This document shows, in pieces, positions 50,966 through 59,864 of a stretch of DNA of 64,000 bases (within the stretch, counting starts at the first letter, position 1; every line of letters begins with the position of its first letter). Made by a program: the position numbers and the translations under genes. The notes under the pieces were generated by a model. It had not been told where the DNA came from. It searched no databases and worked only from the letters and a program-made list of their open reading frames with translations. Origin of the DNA: JBGPGW01 sp046349515 (GTDB lineage: Bacteria > Pseudomonadota > Alphaproteobacteria > CADEGL01); contig JAXMCE010000016.1 in NCBI GenBank assembly GCA_046349515.1, positions 7,813 through 71,812 on the forward strand. The letters are read 5' to 3'.

Positions 50966-51408
50966 CGAACCTCCTCTCCTAAACGCATCGAAGTCCCTGG
51001 ATCGGTTAGCAGTCGACGCGTCGGCACTCGGCGACATTTTCTGAACCGAGATGCGAGAGTTATTGCGGTCCCATGGAATATGGGCAAGACAATATCGGGT
51101 CCGCGTGACATTCTCCCGACGCCTGTTGCGCTGACGCAACACGAATGAAATTCTATAAACTTTTCAACATGTTATGACATGGATTCCGAGTAAGTCTTTG
51201 AAATGGCGTCATAAAAAATGGGAAAGCGATCGGCAGCTCAAAAAACTATATTCCCTCAAGATGTTAGATTAAGGAAAACTTACGAACCTGCGTTCGGCCC
51301 CGAAGGAAAAGGGCAGGGGCATGAGTGTCCTCGCCGAGGCGACATCTGGCTTCCACACCATAGCAATTGTGTCGCGATGGTCTCAGGTGAATTTCTTGAA
51401 TACTGAAA
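50966..51408. other. AT-rich intergenic region between the porin and a TPR gene
   Basis: A 443-bp divergent region with no supportable gene; a 62-codon frame at 51218 has no conserved features. Bases 51140-51280 are clearly AT-rich (for example ATTCTATAAACTTTTCAACA), suited to promoters in both directions. It contains the palindrome listed separately and a second smaller one, AACATGTT. Confidence 0.6.
51124..51141. promoter_or_regulatory. Operator-like palindrome upstream of the porin gene
   Basis: TGTTGCG-CTGA-CGCAACA has perfect 7-bp arms around a 4-base centre. It lies about 160 bp upstream of the porin start codon in the divergent region with the TPR gene, where a dimeric regulator could bind. 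The regulator is not identifiable from sequence. Confidence 0.5.
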
Positions 51409-52182
51409 ATGATGTCTGACGGGTTGATGGCAGGCTTGCGCCTGCACCAGGAAGGGCGCCTCCAGGAAGCCGATGAGGCCTACAACGCCGTCCTCCAGAC
51501 AGAGCCGGAGAACGCGGAAGCGCACCATCTTCTCGGCGTCGTTGCCTATCAGATGGGCCGGCCAGCGGAGGCGGTCGCGCGGATCGGCCGTGCCATCGCA
51601 ATCAATCCCCGGGCCGCGGCCTACCATGACAACATCGGCCTCGCATTCCTGGCGCTCGGCAAACTCGACGATGCCCATATGCATGCACGGCGGGCCGTCG
51701 CCCTCGATCGGCGCCATCCGAGCATCTATTGCAACCTCGGCAATATCCTCTTCGCACAAGGGCAATATGCCGGCGCGGCTCGGGCTTACCGACGCGCCCT
51801 TTCCTTGAAGACCGATTTCGCCGAGGCCCACAATGGATTGGCCACCGCCCTCGCCCGCGAAGGCGATGCAGACGGCGCGATCACGCATCTTCGCCGGGCG
51901 CTTTCGCTCCGCCCGGGTTATGCGGATGCTCACCACAACCTGGCCAACGCGCTTCTCGCCAGAGGGCAAAGCGAGGAGGCCATCGCGCACTACCGCGCCG
52001 CACTCGCATCCGGCCCGAGCAACGCGGACACCTTGAAGGGTCTCGCGGCCGCTTATCTTCACACTGACCGGCCGCACGAAGCGGTCAATTGTCTCGAGTC
52101 CGCGCTCAAGCTCGACCCCGAGGATCGCGATGCTGCGCACCTCTTGAGCGACGCGAAGCAACGACTCGAAGCCCAGGCGTAA
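51409..52182 (+). CDS. Tetratricopeptide repeat protein
   Basis: A 257-residue all-helical protein made of about seven TPR units, for example LHQEGRLQEADEAYNAVLQT, LGVVAYQMGRPAEAVARI, LGNILFAQGQYAGAARAYRR and LANALLARGQSEEAIAHYRA. Each shows the TPR pattern of W/L4-G8-Y11-A20-F24-A27-P32. There is no signal peptide or catalytic domain, so it is likely a cytosolic scaffold. It lies 168 bp before a gene encoding TPRs fused to a sulfotransferase, and the repeats are alike, so the two could be partners or products of duplication. It starts at MMSD with two adjacent ATGs. Confidence 0.88.
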   Translation: MMSDGLMAGLRLHQEGRLQEADEAYNAVLQTEPENAEAHHLLGVVAYQMGRPAEAVARIGRAIAINPRAAAYHDNIGLAFLALGKLDDAHMHARRAVALDRRHPSIYCNLGNILFAQGQYAGAARAYRRALSLKTDFAEAHNGLATALAREGDADGAITHLRRALSLRPGYADAHHNLANALLARGQSEEAIAHYRAALASGPSNADTLKGLAAAYLHTDRPHEAVNCLESALKLDPEDRDAAHLLSDAKQRLEAQA

Positions 52183-52350
52183 CACTCGAAAGCAGACGGC
52201 GCCTCTCTGCCGTGCGGCCGGCATACCTGGACGAACATTCGGATTTGGGCCATATCTCGCCCACAGTCTTGAGGATAGCTTCGGCTGCGACGAGCCGTAC
52301 CTGCGACGACAGACGGAACGGCATCGCTGCCTGCAAAAAATGATCGACGA

Positions 52351-54561
52351 ATGGCCGACAGCTCAATGCGCACCGCATCGCAAGACGGCGAATTGAACAT
52401 CGATGGACTCTTCTCCGCCGCGTTCGAGCACCACCGTGCGGGGCGGCTGAGGGAGGCGCAGGCGGGATACCGCCAGGTCCTTCAGGTCAAGGCGGACCAT
52501 GCGCCGGCGCTGCACTATTTGGGCCTTCTCGCCCACCAGGTGGAGCAGCACGATCTGGCCGTGTCGTTCCTCCGCCAGGCCGTGGCCGCCGATGGCACCG
52601 TCGCGCTCTACTTCCACAATCTGGGCGAAGCGTACCGGGCCCTCGATCGCCACGAGGAGGCGGCCGCGAGCTACCGCCAGTCGCTCGCGCTCGACGAAAG
52701 CTCGGCCGACGCGCACTACGCGCTCGGCAACGCTCTCTACGAGCTTGGCCGGCTGGATGAGGCCATCGCGAGCTACCGGCGCGCAGTCGCCCTCGCACCC
52801 CACGATGCCGAGGCCCTCTCCAATCTCGGCAACGCGCTCATGGACAAGGGCGAGCGCGAGGAAGCCGAGACCGTCTATCGCCAAGCCATCGCGGCCGACC
52901 CTGGTTATCTCTCCGCCTATGTCAATCTGGGCTCGGCCTTGCTCGCGGGCGGACGCGCCGATGAGGCCATCGCGATGCATCGCGCGGCACTCGCCCGGAA
53001 CGAGCGCATGGCCGAGGCGCATCTCAATCTCGGCAATGCGCTCGCGCGGAAAGGCAGTTTTGATGAAGCCGTCTCGAGTTTCCAGCGCGCGCTCAGCCTC
53101 GAGCCGCGCTTCGCCGAGGCGCACAACAGCCTCGGCCTCGCGCTCCGGGAGCGGCGCGAGCCATCCGCCGCCTGCGAATGCTTTCTCAAGGCCATCGACT
53201 GCAGGCCGCGCTACGGCGAGGCGCACACGAATCTGGGTGTGGCGCTCCTTGACCTAAGACGCCTCGACGATGCGCTCGGCGCCTTCCGCGAGGCCATCAA
53301 GATCGACCCCAACGATGCCGAAGCCCACTGCCTCCTCGCTAGCACGCTCGGGCAGAGGAATCGCCTGGAGGAGGCGATCGGGTCCGCGAAGCGCGCGCTC
53401 GAGTTGCGGCCCGATCTTGCCAAGGCCCACTTCACGATGGGGCTTCTCCTCGAACAGCAAGGCAAGTTCGAGGAAGCCGTCGAATGGCAGAAGCAGGCGC
53501 TGGCGCTCAACCCGAATTTGACGGAGGCGCACTACCACGCCACGCTCAGCCGGCGAGCCGAAGGCGATGCGGCCGAGATCGGCCGTATCGAGGCGTTGCT
53601 GGCCCAGGACGACCTGAACGACCGCCAGCGCATGAATCTCCACTTTGCGCTCGGCAAGGCGGCCGACGACGCAGGACGGTTCGAGACGGCGTTCACGCAC
53701 TACCGCGCCGCCAACGAGTGCAAGAAGAAGGATGTGAGTTTCGATCGCGAGAATCTCGAGCCCTATGTCGATCTGCTGATCGAAGTGTTCGACAAGCAGT
53801 ACTTCGTCGAGCACAGCGGAATCGGCAGCGAGTCGGACCGGCCGGTCTTCATCCTCGGCATGCCGCGATCGGGCACCACGCTTGTCGAGCAGATCATCGC
53901 GAGCCATCCGGAAGTTCACGGCGCCGGCGAGCTCGAGGATTTAGGCTATGTCAGCGCGTCATTGCCGCGCACCCTCGACACGGAGCTTTCCTTCCCGCTC
54001 GCCGCCACGCTCATCACCAAGGACAACGCGCGCCGATTGGCCGAACCCTACCTCGAGGCGCTCCGCACCCATTCGGCGACCGCCCGCCGCGTCACCGACA
54101 AAATGCCCGGCAATTTCCTCCGCGTCGGCCTTATCGCTGTCCTGTTCCCCAAGGCGCGGATCATCCACACCAAGCGCGACCCGCTCGACACCTGCCTGTC
54201 CTGCTATTTCCAGAACTTCAACCGCGGCATGCACTTCTCCTACGACCTCGAGGATCTCGGGCATTATTACCGCCAATACGAGCGCCTCATGGCCCACTGG
54301 CGGACGGTCCTGCCGGGTCGTTTGTTGGAGGTCCAGTACGAGGAACTCATCGCCAACCAGGAGGCCAAGAGCCGCGAGATCATCGCCCATTGCGGCCTCG
54401 ACTGGGACCCGCGGTGCCTGGCCTTCCATGAACATGAGCGTCAGGTGCGCACCGCGAGTTTCTGGCAGGTTCGCCAGCCGCTCTACGCCAGCTCCGTCGG
54501 CCGCTGGCGCCATTACGAAAAACATTTGGCACCACTGAAGGCCGCCCTCGGGCTAACTTAG
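52351..54561 (+). CDS. TPR-sulfotransferase fusion protein
   Basis: A 736-residue two-part protein. Residues up to about 430 form around eleven TPR units (LGEAYRALDRHEEAAASYRQ, LGNALYELGRLDEAIASYRR, LGNALARKGSFDEAVSSFQR and others). The C-terminal 250 residues are a PAPS-dependent sulfotransferase: the PAPS 5'-phosphosulfate loop is PVFILGMPRSGTTLVEQIIA near residue 505, the 3'-phosphate site is HTKRDPLDTCLSCYFQN, then LLEVQYEELI and the end of the fold. This layout is found in bacterial proteins related to tyrosylprotein sulfotransferases, where the TPRs bind a peptide or carrier. The acceptor is unknown. It is followed within 4 bp by the S1C-type lipoprotein gene. Confidence 0.92.
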   Translation: MADSSMRTASQDGELNIDGLFSAAFEHHRAGRLREAQAGYRQVLQVKADHAPALHYLGLLAHQVEQHDLAVSFLRQAVAADGTVALYFHNLGEAYRALDRHEEAAASYRQSLALDESSADAHYALGNALYELGRLDEAIASYRRAVALAPHDAEALSNLGNALMDKGEREEAETVYRQAIAADPGYLSAYVNLGSALLAGGRADEAIAMHRAALARNERMAEAHLNLGNALARKGSFDEAVSSFQRALSLEPRFAEAHNSLGLALRERREPSAACECFLKAIDCRPRYGEAHTNLGVALLDLRRLDDALGAFREAIKIDPNDAEAHCLLASTLGQRNRLEEAIGSAKRALELRPDLAKAHFTMGLLLEQQGKFEEAVEWQKQALALNPNLTEAHYHATLSRRAEGDAAEIGRIEALLAQDDLNDRQRMNLHFALGKAADDAGRFETAFTHYRAANECKKKDVSFDRENLEPYVDLLIEVFDKQYFVEHSGIGSESDRPVFILGMPRSGTTLVEQIIASHPEVHGAGELEDLGYVSASLPRTLDTELSFPLAATLITKDNARRLAEPYLEALRTHSATARRVTDKMPGNFLRVGLIAVLFPKARIIHTKRDPLDTCLSCYFQNFNRGMHFSYDLEDLGHYYRQYERLMAHWRTVLPGRLLEVQYEELIANQEAKSREIIAHCGLDWDPRCLAFHEHERQVRTASFWQVRQPLYASSVGRWRHYEKHLAPLKAALGLT

Positions 54562-54565
54562 GGTC

Positions 54566-55375
54566 ATGCAGATAGCCTATTCGCGACTTCGGACGCTGGC
54601 CGCCGCCACCGTGGCAATGTTTGCGGCTGCGTGCGGCAGCGCCGACCGGGCGGCCAAGCCTGAAGGTGCCGCGCCGATCGCCCTCTCCTATCACCGCTCG
54701 GTCACCGAGGACGAGTTCCGCTTCGATGGCTACCAGCGCGTCGTGCAGGCTTCGGCCGGCGCCTATGTCCGCGTCATCGTGCGCGGCAGAGGCGATGATG
54801 GTCCTGGCTCGAAGGAGATGGCCGGCGGCATCGTCAACGGCGCGAGCGGCACCATCATCGCTCGAAGCGGCCTCATCATCACCGCCGCCCATATCGCGAT
54901 CGATCCCAAACTCGATGCGGAGATCATCACCCTCGACGGTCGCGCGCATAAGGCGCGCATCCTGCGCGTCGACCCCGCGCGCGAGCTGGCCGTCCTCCAG
55001 ATGCAGCCCTTTGCCGGCATGCAGGTGGCCGAGCTCGCGGATTCGGCGCGCCTCGCCAAGGGCGATCCAGTCTTCGCCGTCGGCACGCCAGGGAATCGGC
55101 CCGGGGTCGTGTCGCTCGGCCGCGTGGTCGAGTCACGGCGCGCAAGCCGGCTCGAATACAACGGTTACGGATTCGATGACGCGATCAAGCTCAAGATCGA
55201 TGTCGAGCCGGGCAATTCCGGCGGTCCCGTGTTCGACAGGGACGGGCGCGTCATCGGCATCGTCGCGAGTTTCGTGCTCGGCGATGTCGATGCGAGCAAA
55301 CCGACGCCGCCGCCGCGCCTGGCCTATGCGGTGCCGTCGAATTCGATCCGCGCCTTCCTCCAGGGACAGAACTAA
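54566..55375 (+). CDS. S1C-type (trypsin-like) serine protease lipoprotein
   Basis: A 269-residue protein with a lipobox signal peptide (LAAATVAMFAAAC) and a chymotrypsin-fold domain. The catalytic His is in GLIITAAHIAID, and the Ser is in KIDVEPGNSGGPVFDRDGRV. At the acid position the HtrA-like alignment gives ARELAVLQM, so the usual Asp (DLAVL) is Glu. No PDZ domain follows, unlike DegP. The protein may be a weak or inactive protease, or use the shifted acid. It begins 4 bp after the TPR-sulfotransferase stop, suggesting co-transcription, and is convergent with a LysR gene. Confidence 0.85.
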   Translation: MQIAYSRLRTLAAATVAMFAAACGSADRAAKPEGAAPIALSYHRSVTEDEFRFDGYQRVVQASAGAYVRVIVRGRGDDGPGSKEMAGGIVNGASGTIIARSGLIITAAHIAIDPKLDAEIITLDGRAHKARILRVDPARELAVLQMQPFAGMQVAELADSARLAKGDPVFAVGTPGNRPGVVSLGRVVESRRASRLEYNGYGFDDAIKLKIDVEPGNSGGPVFDRDGRVIGIVASFVLGDVDASKPTPPPRLAYAVPSNSIRAFLQGQN

Positions 55376-55382
55376 GACGCCA

Positions 55383-56303
55383 TCAGGCCTCGTCCCAATA
55401 GGGATTCGGCCCGAACCGATTGGCGAGGAAGTCGACGAAGACGCGAACCTTCGCCGAAAGGTGCCGGTTGTGGGGATAGACTGCATAGACCGAGCTTCGC
55501 GACGGCATGAAATCGGCGAGTACCTGCTTCAGCCGCCCCTCCTGGATGTCGCGGCCGACGATGAAGGTCGGAAGGATCGCGATTCCCAACCCCGCCAAGA
55601 CGGCGACCCTGATCGCGTCGCCGTTGTTGGCGCGGAGATTGCCCGCCACCTGCACCGAACGCGTCCCGTCGCCATCGACGAACTGCCACTGATCGTGAAG
55701 GGACATGTAGGCGTAGCTGAGACAATTGTGCCGGATGAGATCGTCGGGTGTCTTGGGCTCGCCGTGCTTCTCGAAGTAGGCGGGCGAGCCGATGACCGCG
55801 CGCCGGTCAGGCGCCAGGCGCCGCGCGATCAGACTCGAATCCATGAGACGCGCGATCCGGATCGCGACGTCGAAGCCTTCATCGATGAGGTCGACGAACC
55901 GGTCGTTCATCGTCACGTCGATATGGAGGTCGGGAAAGCGCGCGAGGAAATCGGGAATGGCGGGCGCGATGTGGAGGATCGCGAACGACATGGGCGCGTT
56001 GACGCGGAGCGTGCCGCGCGGCTCCGACTGGAGTTCCGTGACCGCGAGGGCCGCGTCTTCCGCTTCGGCGACCACGCGCGCACACCGGTCGTAGAAGGCC
56101 GCCCCTGTCTCTGTGAGGCCCAAGCGGCGTGTCGTGCGGTTGAGAAGCCGTGCGCCGAGACGGTCTTCGAGGCGGCTGATATGCTTGCTGACCGCGGATT
56201 TGGACATCCCCAATTCGCTCGCGGCGGCCGTGAAGCTCTTGGCCTCGACGACCTTGGCGAAGATGGCCATGCCCGCGAGGCTGTCAGTGGGGTGATCCCG
56301 CAT
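55383..56303 (-). CDS. LysR-family transcriptional regulator
   Basis: A 306-residue LysR regulator. The N-terminal winged helix has FAKVVEAKSFTAAASELGMS, with recognition helix SKSAVSKHISRLEDRLGARL. The C-terminal effector domain is type 2 periplasmic-binding-like: FLARFPDLHIDVTMNDRFVD, GFDVAIRIARLMDSSLIARR and VLAGLGIAILPTFIVGRDI. It is divergent from the pirin gene with 152 bp between starts. The standard arrangement implies it controls pirin and the dioxygenase and itself. GGGGGACACA before the ATG at 56303 supports this start over the longer frame. The effector is unknown. Confidence 0.95.
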   Translation of the reverse strand: MRDHPTDSLAGMAIFAKVVEAKSFTAAASELGMSKSAVSKHISRLEDRLGARLLNRTTRRLGLTETGAAFYDRCARVVAEAEDAALAVTELQSEPRGTLRVNAPMSFAILHIAPAIPDFLARFPDLHIDVTMNDRFVDLIDEGFDVAIRIARLMDSSLIARRLAPDRRAVIGSPAYFEKHGEPKTPDDLIRHNCLSYAYMSLHDQWQFVDGDGTRSVQVAGNLRANNGDAIRVAVLAGLGIAILPTFIVGRDIQEGRLKQVLADFMPSRSSVYAVYPHNRHLSAKVRVFVDFLANRFGPNPYWDEA

Positions 56304-56455
56304 TGTGTCCCCCTGGAAACAATACTGAGACAATTACCACACTAATTAATGGCTGAAAATCCATCCAACTGACGAGAGGCCCGCAGGGGCAAGAACAAAT
56401 CGGTCCATGAGACGGCGGGAGGGCCGGCCAGTCGGGCCCTTCGAACAAGGATGAG

Positions 56456-57154
56456 GTGCGTGTGATTACGGTCGTTCCGTTTGCCGAGCTCGGCCGCTTC
56501 GACAACGACTGGCTGGCGGCGCGCTACCATTTCAGCTTCGCGGGATACCGGGACCCGAAGCGCATGGGGTTTGGCCAACTGCGCGTCTGGAACGACGACC
56601 GCATCAGGCCCAAGGGCGGGTTCGGCATGCATCCGCACCGCGACATGGAGATCATCACCTACATCCGGAGCGGCGCGCTCACCCATGAAGACAGCCTCGG
56701 CAATCGCGGCCGCATCGGCGCGGGCGAAGTGCAAGTCATGTCGGCCGGCACAGGGATTGTCCACTCAGAGCGGAACGAAGGCGACGTCGATGTCGAGCTG
56801 TTTCAGATCTGGGTCATGCCGCGGGAGAGCGGGCTCGAACCGCGCTGGGATCAGGCACGGGTCCGCGCCGCCGAGACGCCCAACGAATTCGTGACCCTCG
56901 TCTCAGGCCGCGACGGCGACGGTCTCTCGATCAACCAGGACGCGAAACTTCTCGCGGGAGTCGTCGCCGCGGGCCGCACCCTTCGCCATGATCTCGCGAG
57001 CGGGAGGCGTGCCTATCTCGTGGCGCCCCGCGGCCGCATGCGGGTCAACGGCCTGCCGATTGCCGCGCGGGATGGCGTCTCGGTCGAAGATGCGCGCCGA
57101 ATCGAGATCGAGGCGATCGAGGCCGGAGAGGTAGTCCTTCTCGACCTTCCCTAA
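56456..57154 (+). CDS. Pirin family protein (quercetinase-like cupin)
   Basis: A 232-residue bicupin. Metal-binding residues appear in FGMHPHRDMEIITYI (two His) and GIVHSERNE (His and Glu); the first cupin is also marked by GRIGAGEVQVMSAGTG and the second is degenerate. Bacterial pirins with this His/Glu set have quercetin 2,3-dioxygenase activity. The start is GTG 56456, or the GTG two codons later. The dioxygenase gene begins 26 bp after its stop, and the LysR gene is divergent: LysR/pirin/DODA-type neighbours likely serve aromatic or flavonoid chemistry or redox sensing. Confidence 0.93.
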   Translation: MRVITVVPFAELGRFDNDWLAARYHFSFAGYRDPKRMGFGQLRVWNDDRIRPKGGFGMHPHRDMEIITYIRSGALTHEDSLGNRGRIGAGEVQVMSAGTGIVHSERNEGDVDVELFQIWVMPRESGLEPRWDQARVRAAETPNEFVTLVSGRDGDGLSINQDAKLLAGVVAAGRTLRHDLASGRRAYLVAPRGRMRVNGLPIAARDGVSVEDARRIEIEAIEAGEVVLLDLP

Positions 57155-57179
57155 CCCCGAACACGCAGGATCAACGCCA

Positions 57180-57962
57180 GTGACAGACACATCCCTTCCG
57201 GCAATTTTCCTCAGCCACGGCAGCCCCGGCCTCATCCTCGAAGAGGCGCCCGCGCGCGACTTCCTCTCGGGTCTTGGACGCACGCTCGGCCGCCCCAAGG
57301 CGATCCTCTGCGCCTCGGCCCATTGGGAGACGGATGAACCCGCTCTCAACCGCACCGAAAAGCCCGAAACGATCCACGACTTCTTCGGTTTCCCGCGGCC
57401 GCTTTACGAGATCCGCTACGCCGCCCCGGGCGCACCGGACGTGGCCGAGACCGCCGCGCGCCTCTTGCGCACGGCCGACCTCGCGGCGCGGCTCGACCCT
57501 GGCCACGGCCTCGACCACGGCGCGTGGGCGCCTCTCTATCTCATGTATCCCGATGCGACGATTCCGGTCGCGCAGATCTCGGTCCAGACCCATCGCGGCC
57601 CGGACCATCACATAGCCGTCGGGCGAGCGCTTCAACCCTTGCGGAAGGAGGGCGTGCTCATTCTCGCGAGCGGCGCCGCGACCCACAATCTTCGCGACTT
57701 CGGACGCTACGCGCTCAATGCGCCGGCGGTGGCCTATGCCTCGGCGTTCGACACCTGGCTCAAAGATTCGATCGAGAACGGGCGCGTCGACGAACTCGCG
57801 GACTATCGCCGGCGCGCACCGGATGCCGCGCGGAATCACCCAAGCGACGAGCATTTCCTGCCGCTGTTCGTGGCCCTCGGCGCCGGGAGCGCCAAGGGCC
57901 GGCAGATTCACGCGAGCTTTACCTACGGCGTGCTTTCGATGGCCGCTTACGCGTTCGACTGA
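57180..57962 (+). CDS. 4,5-DOPA dioxygenase-like class III extradiol ring-cleavage enzyme
   Basis: A 260-residue LigB-fold enzyme. Zinc/iron ligands and catalytic His residues are visible in FLSHGSPGLILEEAP, DPGHGLDHGAWAPL, SGAATHNLRDFG and NHPSDEHFLPLFVALGAG. These match bacterial YgiD/DODA proteins, which open catechol rings such as that of L-DOPA using oxygen. The start is GTG 57180 with AGGA upstream. The gene follows pirin by 26 bp. Its last 44 bp overlap the convergent L-carnitine dehydrogenase gene, with no room for a terminator between. Confidence 0.93.
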   Translation: MTDTSLPAIFLSHGSPGLILEEAPARDFLSGLGRTLGRPKAILCASAHWETDEPALNRTEKPETIHDFFGFPRPLYEIRYAAPGAPDVAETAARLLRTADLAARLDPGHGLDHGAWAPLYLMYPDATIPVAQISVQTHRGPDHHIAVGRALQPLRKEGVLILASGAATHNLRDFGRYALNAPAVAYASAFDTWLKDSIENGRVDELADYRRRAPDAARNHPSDEHFLPLFVALGAGSAKGRQIHASFTYGVLSMAAYAFD

Positions 57963-58926
57963 CCGCGCGCGCACCCTTCGGCTTGTTCGCCTCGAGCACT
58001 TTGCGAAAGCCGGCCAAGTTCATGTCCCGCCAGCGCACGAGATCGCCATAGCTCCGGCGTCCGACGAGCCCCTTCACGCCACGCCGGATTTCCTCGATGA
58101 GCTTGGGCGTCATCCTGGGCTTCGTCCCGTGGACATAGCCCTCCTCGTTGCTCGCGCTGCCGAAATGCTCGAGAGCATGATCGATGCCGCCCTCGCCGCC
58201 AGCGAGGTGGAGAAGCATGAAATGACCCATCATGGCCCAGCGCAGGCCCGGCCCCTCGCAGAGCGCGGCGTCGAGCTGCTCGACCGTCGCCTGGCCGTCC
58301 GCCAGCATGTGCAGGGCCTCGTACCACAGCGCCTGCTGGAGCCGGTTCGCGATGAAGCCCGGCACCTCGACCGCCATCTTGAGCGCATACATGTTCGTGC
58401 GCTCATAGAAGCGACAGGCCCAGTCGATCGCGTCCTTGGACGTCTTCGGCCCGCCGCCCACTTCGACGAGCGGCATGAGGTAGGGCGGGTTGAACGGATG
58501 ACCCACGACGACGCGCTGGGGTCGCTTGCACTTCCCGTAGATGCTGGAGATCACGAAGCCCGAGGTCGAAGACGAAATGACGACGTCAGGCCGCGCGAGC
58601 CGATCGATCTCCGCGAGCAGCTTGATCTTGAGGGGCACGCGCTCGGGCGCGCTTTCCTGGATGAAGTCGGCGTCCTTGACCGCCTCGGCGACGCTCGTCG
58701 TGAACTTGACGCGCTTCGGGGGCGCGCCGCGCGCCACCCCCAACGCCTTGAGCGCGGGCCAGGCGCGGCCCAGCAGGCGGTGGAATTTCGCTTCGGCCCC
58801 CGGATCGGGGTCCTGCACGATCACGTCGTAGCCGTGGGCAAGGAAGTGGACGGCCCAGCCGCCGCCCATGAGGCCCGATCCGATGCAGGCAATGCGGCGG
58901 ACCGACTGGGGTGAGGGGCGCGCCAT
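57919..58926 (-). CDS. L-carnitine dehydrogenase-like 3-hydroxyacyl-CoA dehydrogenase family protein
   Basis: NAD-dependent oxidation of L-carnitine to 3-dehydrocarnitine is the best assignment. The 335-residue protein has the Rossmann loop IACIGSGLMGGGWAVHFLAH and the acidic VIVQDPDP end, DADFIQESAPERVPLK, ISSSTSGFVIS, and VVVGHPFNPPYLMPLVEVGG containing the catalytic His. These are features of the carnitine dehydrogenase branch. A highly basic C-terminal tail (RTRKRPSKARRR) is unusual. It is 2 bp downstream of a BKACE gene, matching the known pair LcdH-BKACE. The carnitine-specific thioesterase partner was not seen in the window. Confidence 0.85.
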   Translation of the reverse strand: MARPSPQSVRRIACIGSGLMGGGWAVHFLAHGYDVIVQDPDPGAEAKFHRLLGRAWPALKALGVARGAPPKRVKFTTSVAEAVKDADFIQESAPERVPLKIKLLAEIDRLARPDVVISSSTSGFVISSIYGKCKRPQRVVVGHPFNPPYLMPLVEVGGGPKTSKDAIDWACRFYERTNMYALKMAVEVPGFIANRLQQALWYEALHMLADGQATVEQLDAALCEGPGLRWAMMGHFMLLHLAGGEGGIDHALEHFGSASNEEGYVHGTKPRMTPKLIEEIRRGVKGLVGRRSYGDLVRWRDMNLAGFRKVLEANKPKGARAVSRTRKRPSKARRR

Positions 58927-58928
58927 GG

Positions 58929-59864
58929 CTAGAACGCCACCTGATGCGAGCCCTTGAGGCCCAGCATCTGCCGCGCCTCGTCCGGCGTCGCCACGTCGAG
59001 CGAAAGGTCTTCCATGATGCGCCGGATTTTCGCCACCTGCATGGCGTTCGACTCCGTGAGCTTGCCCTTGCCGATATAGAGGCTGTCTTCCATTCCGACG
59101 CGCACGCTGCCGCCCATGAGGGCGTTCATCGTGCAAAACGCCATCTGGTGGCGGCCGGCCGCGAGGACAGAGAAGTAGAACTCCTCGCCGAACAAGCGAT
59201 CGGCCGTGCGGCGCATGAAGACGAGGTTGTCGAAGTCAGGCCCGATGCCGCCCATGATGCCGAAGATACCCTGGATGAGGAACGGCGGCTTCACGAGCTT
59301 GCGGTCGACGAGATAGGCGAGACTGTAGAGGTGGCCCACGTCGTAGCATTCGAACTCGAACTTGGTGCCGTGCTCGTTGCCGAGCTCTTTGCAGATCCGC
59401 TCCATGTCATGGAAGGTGTTCTTGACCACGAAGTCCTTCGTGCCCTCGAGGTATTTCTTCTCCCACGGGAACTTCCATTCCTTGTAGCGGTCGGTCACGG
59501 GAAAGAGGCCGAAGTTCATCGATCCCATGTTGAAGGAGGTCATCTCGGGGCTCGCGCGCTTGGGCGCCGCGAGGCGCTCGTCCAAGGTCATGCCGAGGCC
59601 GCCGCCGGTCGTGATGTTCACGACGGCGTTCGACGCCTGCTTGATGCGCGGCAGGAACTCCATGAAGACGTTGGGATCGGGCGTGGGCTTGCCGTCCTTG
59701 GGATCCCGCGCGTGCAAATGGATGATCGCGGCCCCGGCCTCCGCCGCCGCGATCGAGGCCTCGGCGATTTCGTTCGGCGTGATCGGCAAGTGCTGTGACA
59801 TGGTCGGCGTATGGACCGACCCCGTCACCGCACAGGTGATGATGACTTTGGCCCCTTGCTTCAC
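58929..59864 (-). CDS. BKACE family beta-keto acid cleavage enzyme
   Basis: Zinc enzyme that cleaves a beta-keto acid with acetyl-CoA. Here the neighbouring dehydrogenase suggests dehydrocarnitine as substrate, giving a betaine-CoA or glycine betaine and acetoacetate unit. The 311-residue protein has VIITCAVTGSVHTPTMSQHL, PITPNEIAEASIAAAEAGAA, AIIHLHARDPKDGKPT (zinc His pair), TTGGGLGMTLDERLA and FECYDVGHLYSLAYL with conserved acidic residues. The start is GTG 59864 with GGGGAGGA upstream. The substrate class cannot be proven from sequence alone. The DUF1491 gene lies 124 bp upstream. Confidence 0.88.
   Translation of the reverse strand: MKQGAKVIITCAVTGSVHTPTMSQHLPITPNEIAEASIAAAEAGAAIIHLHARDPKDGKPTPDPNVFMEFLPRIKQASNAVVNITTGGGLGMTLDERLAAPKRASPEMTSFNMGSMNFGLFPVTDRYKEWKFPWEKKYLEGTKDFVVKNTFHDMERICKELGNEHGTKFEFECYDVGHLYSLAYLVDRKLVKPPFLIQGIFGIMGGIGPDFDNLVFMRRTADRLFGEEFYFSVLAAGRHQMAFCTMNALMGGSVRVGMEDSLYIGKGKLTESNAMQVAKIRRIMEDLSLDVATPDEARQMLGLKGSHQVAF

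Noticed and set aside
51218..51406. 62-codon frame between the porin and TPR genes
   Set aside because: No conserved feature; lies in a region better explained as divergent promoter DNA.
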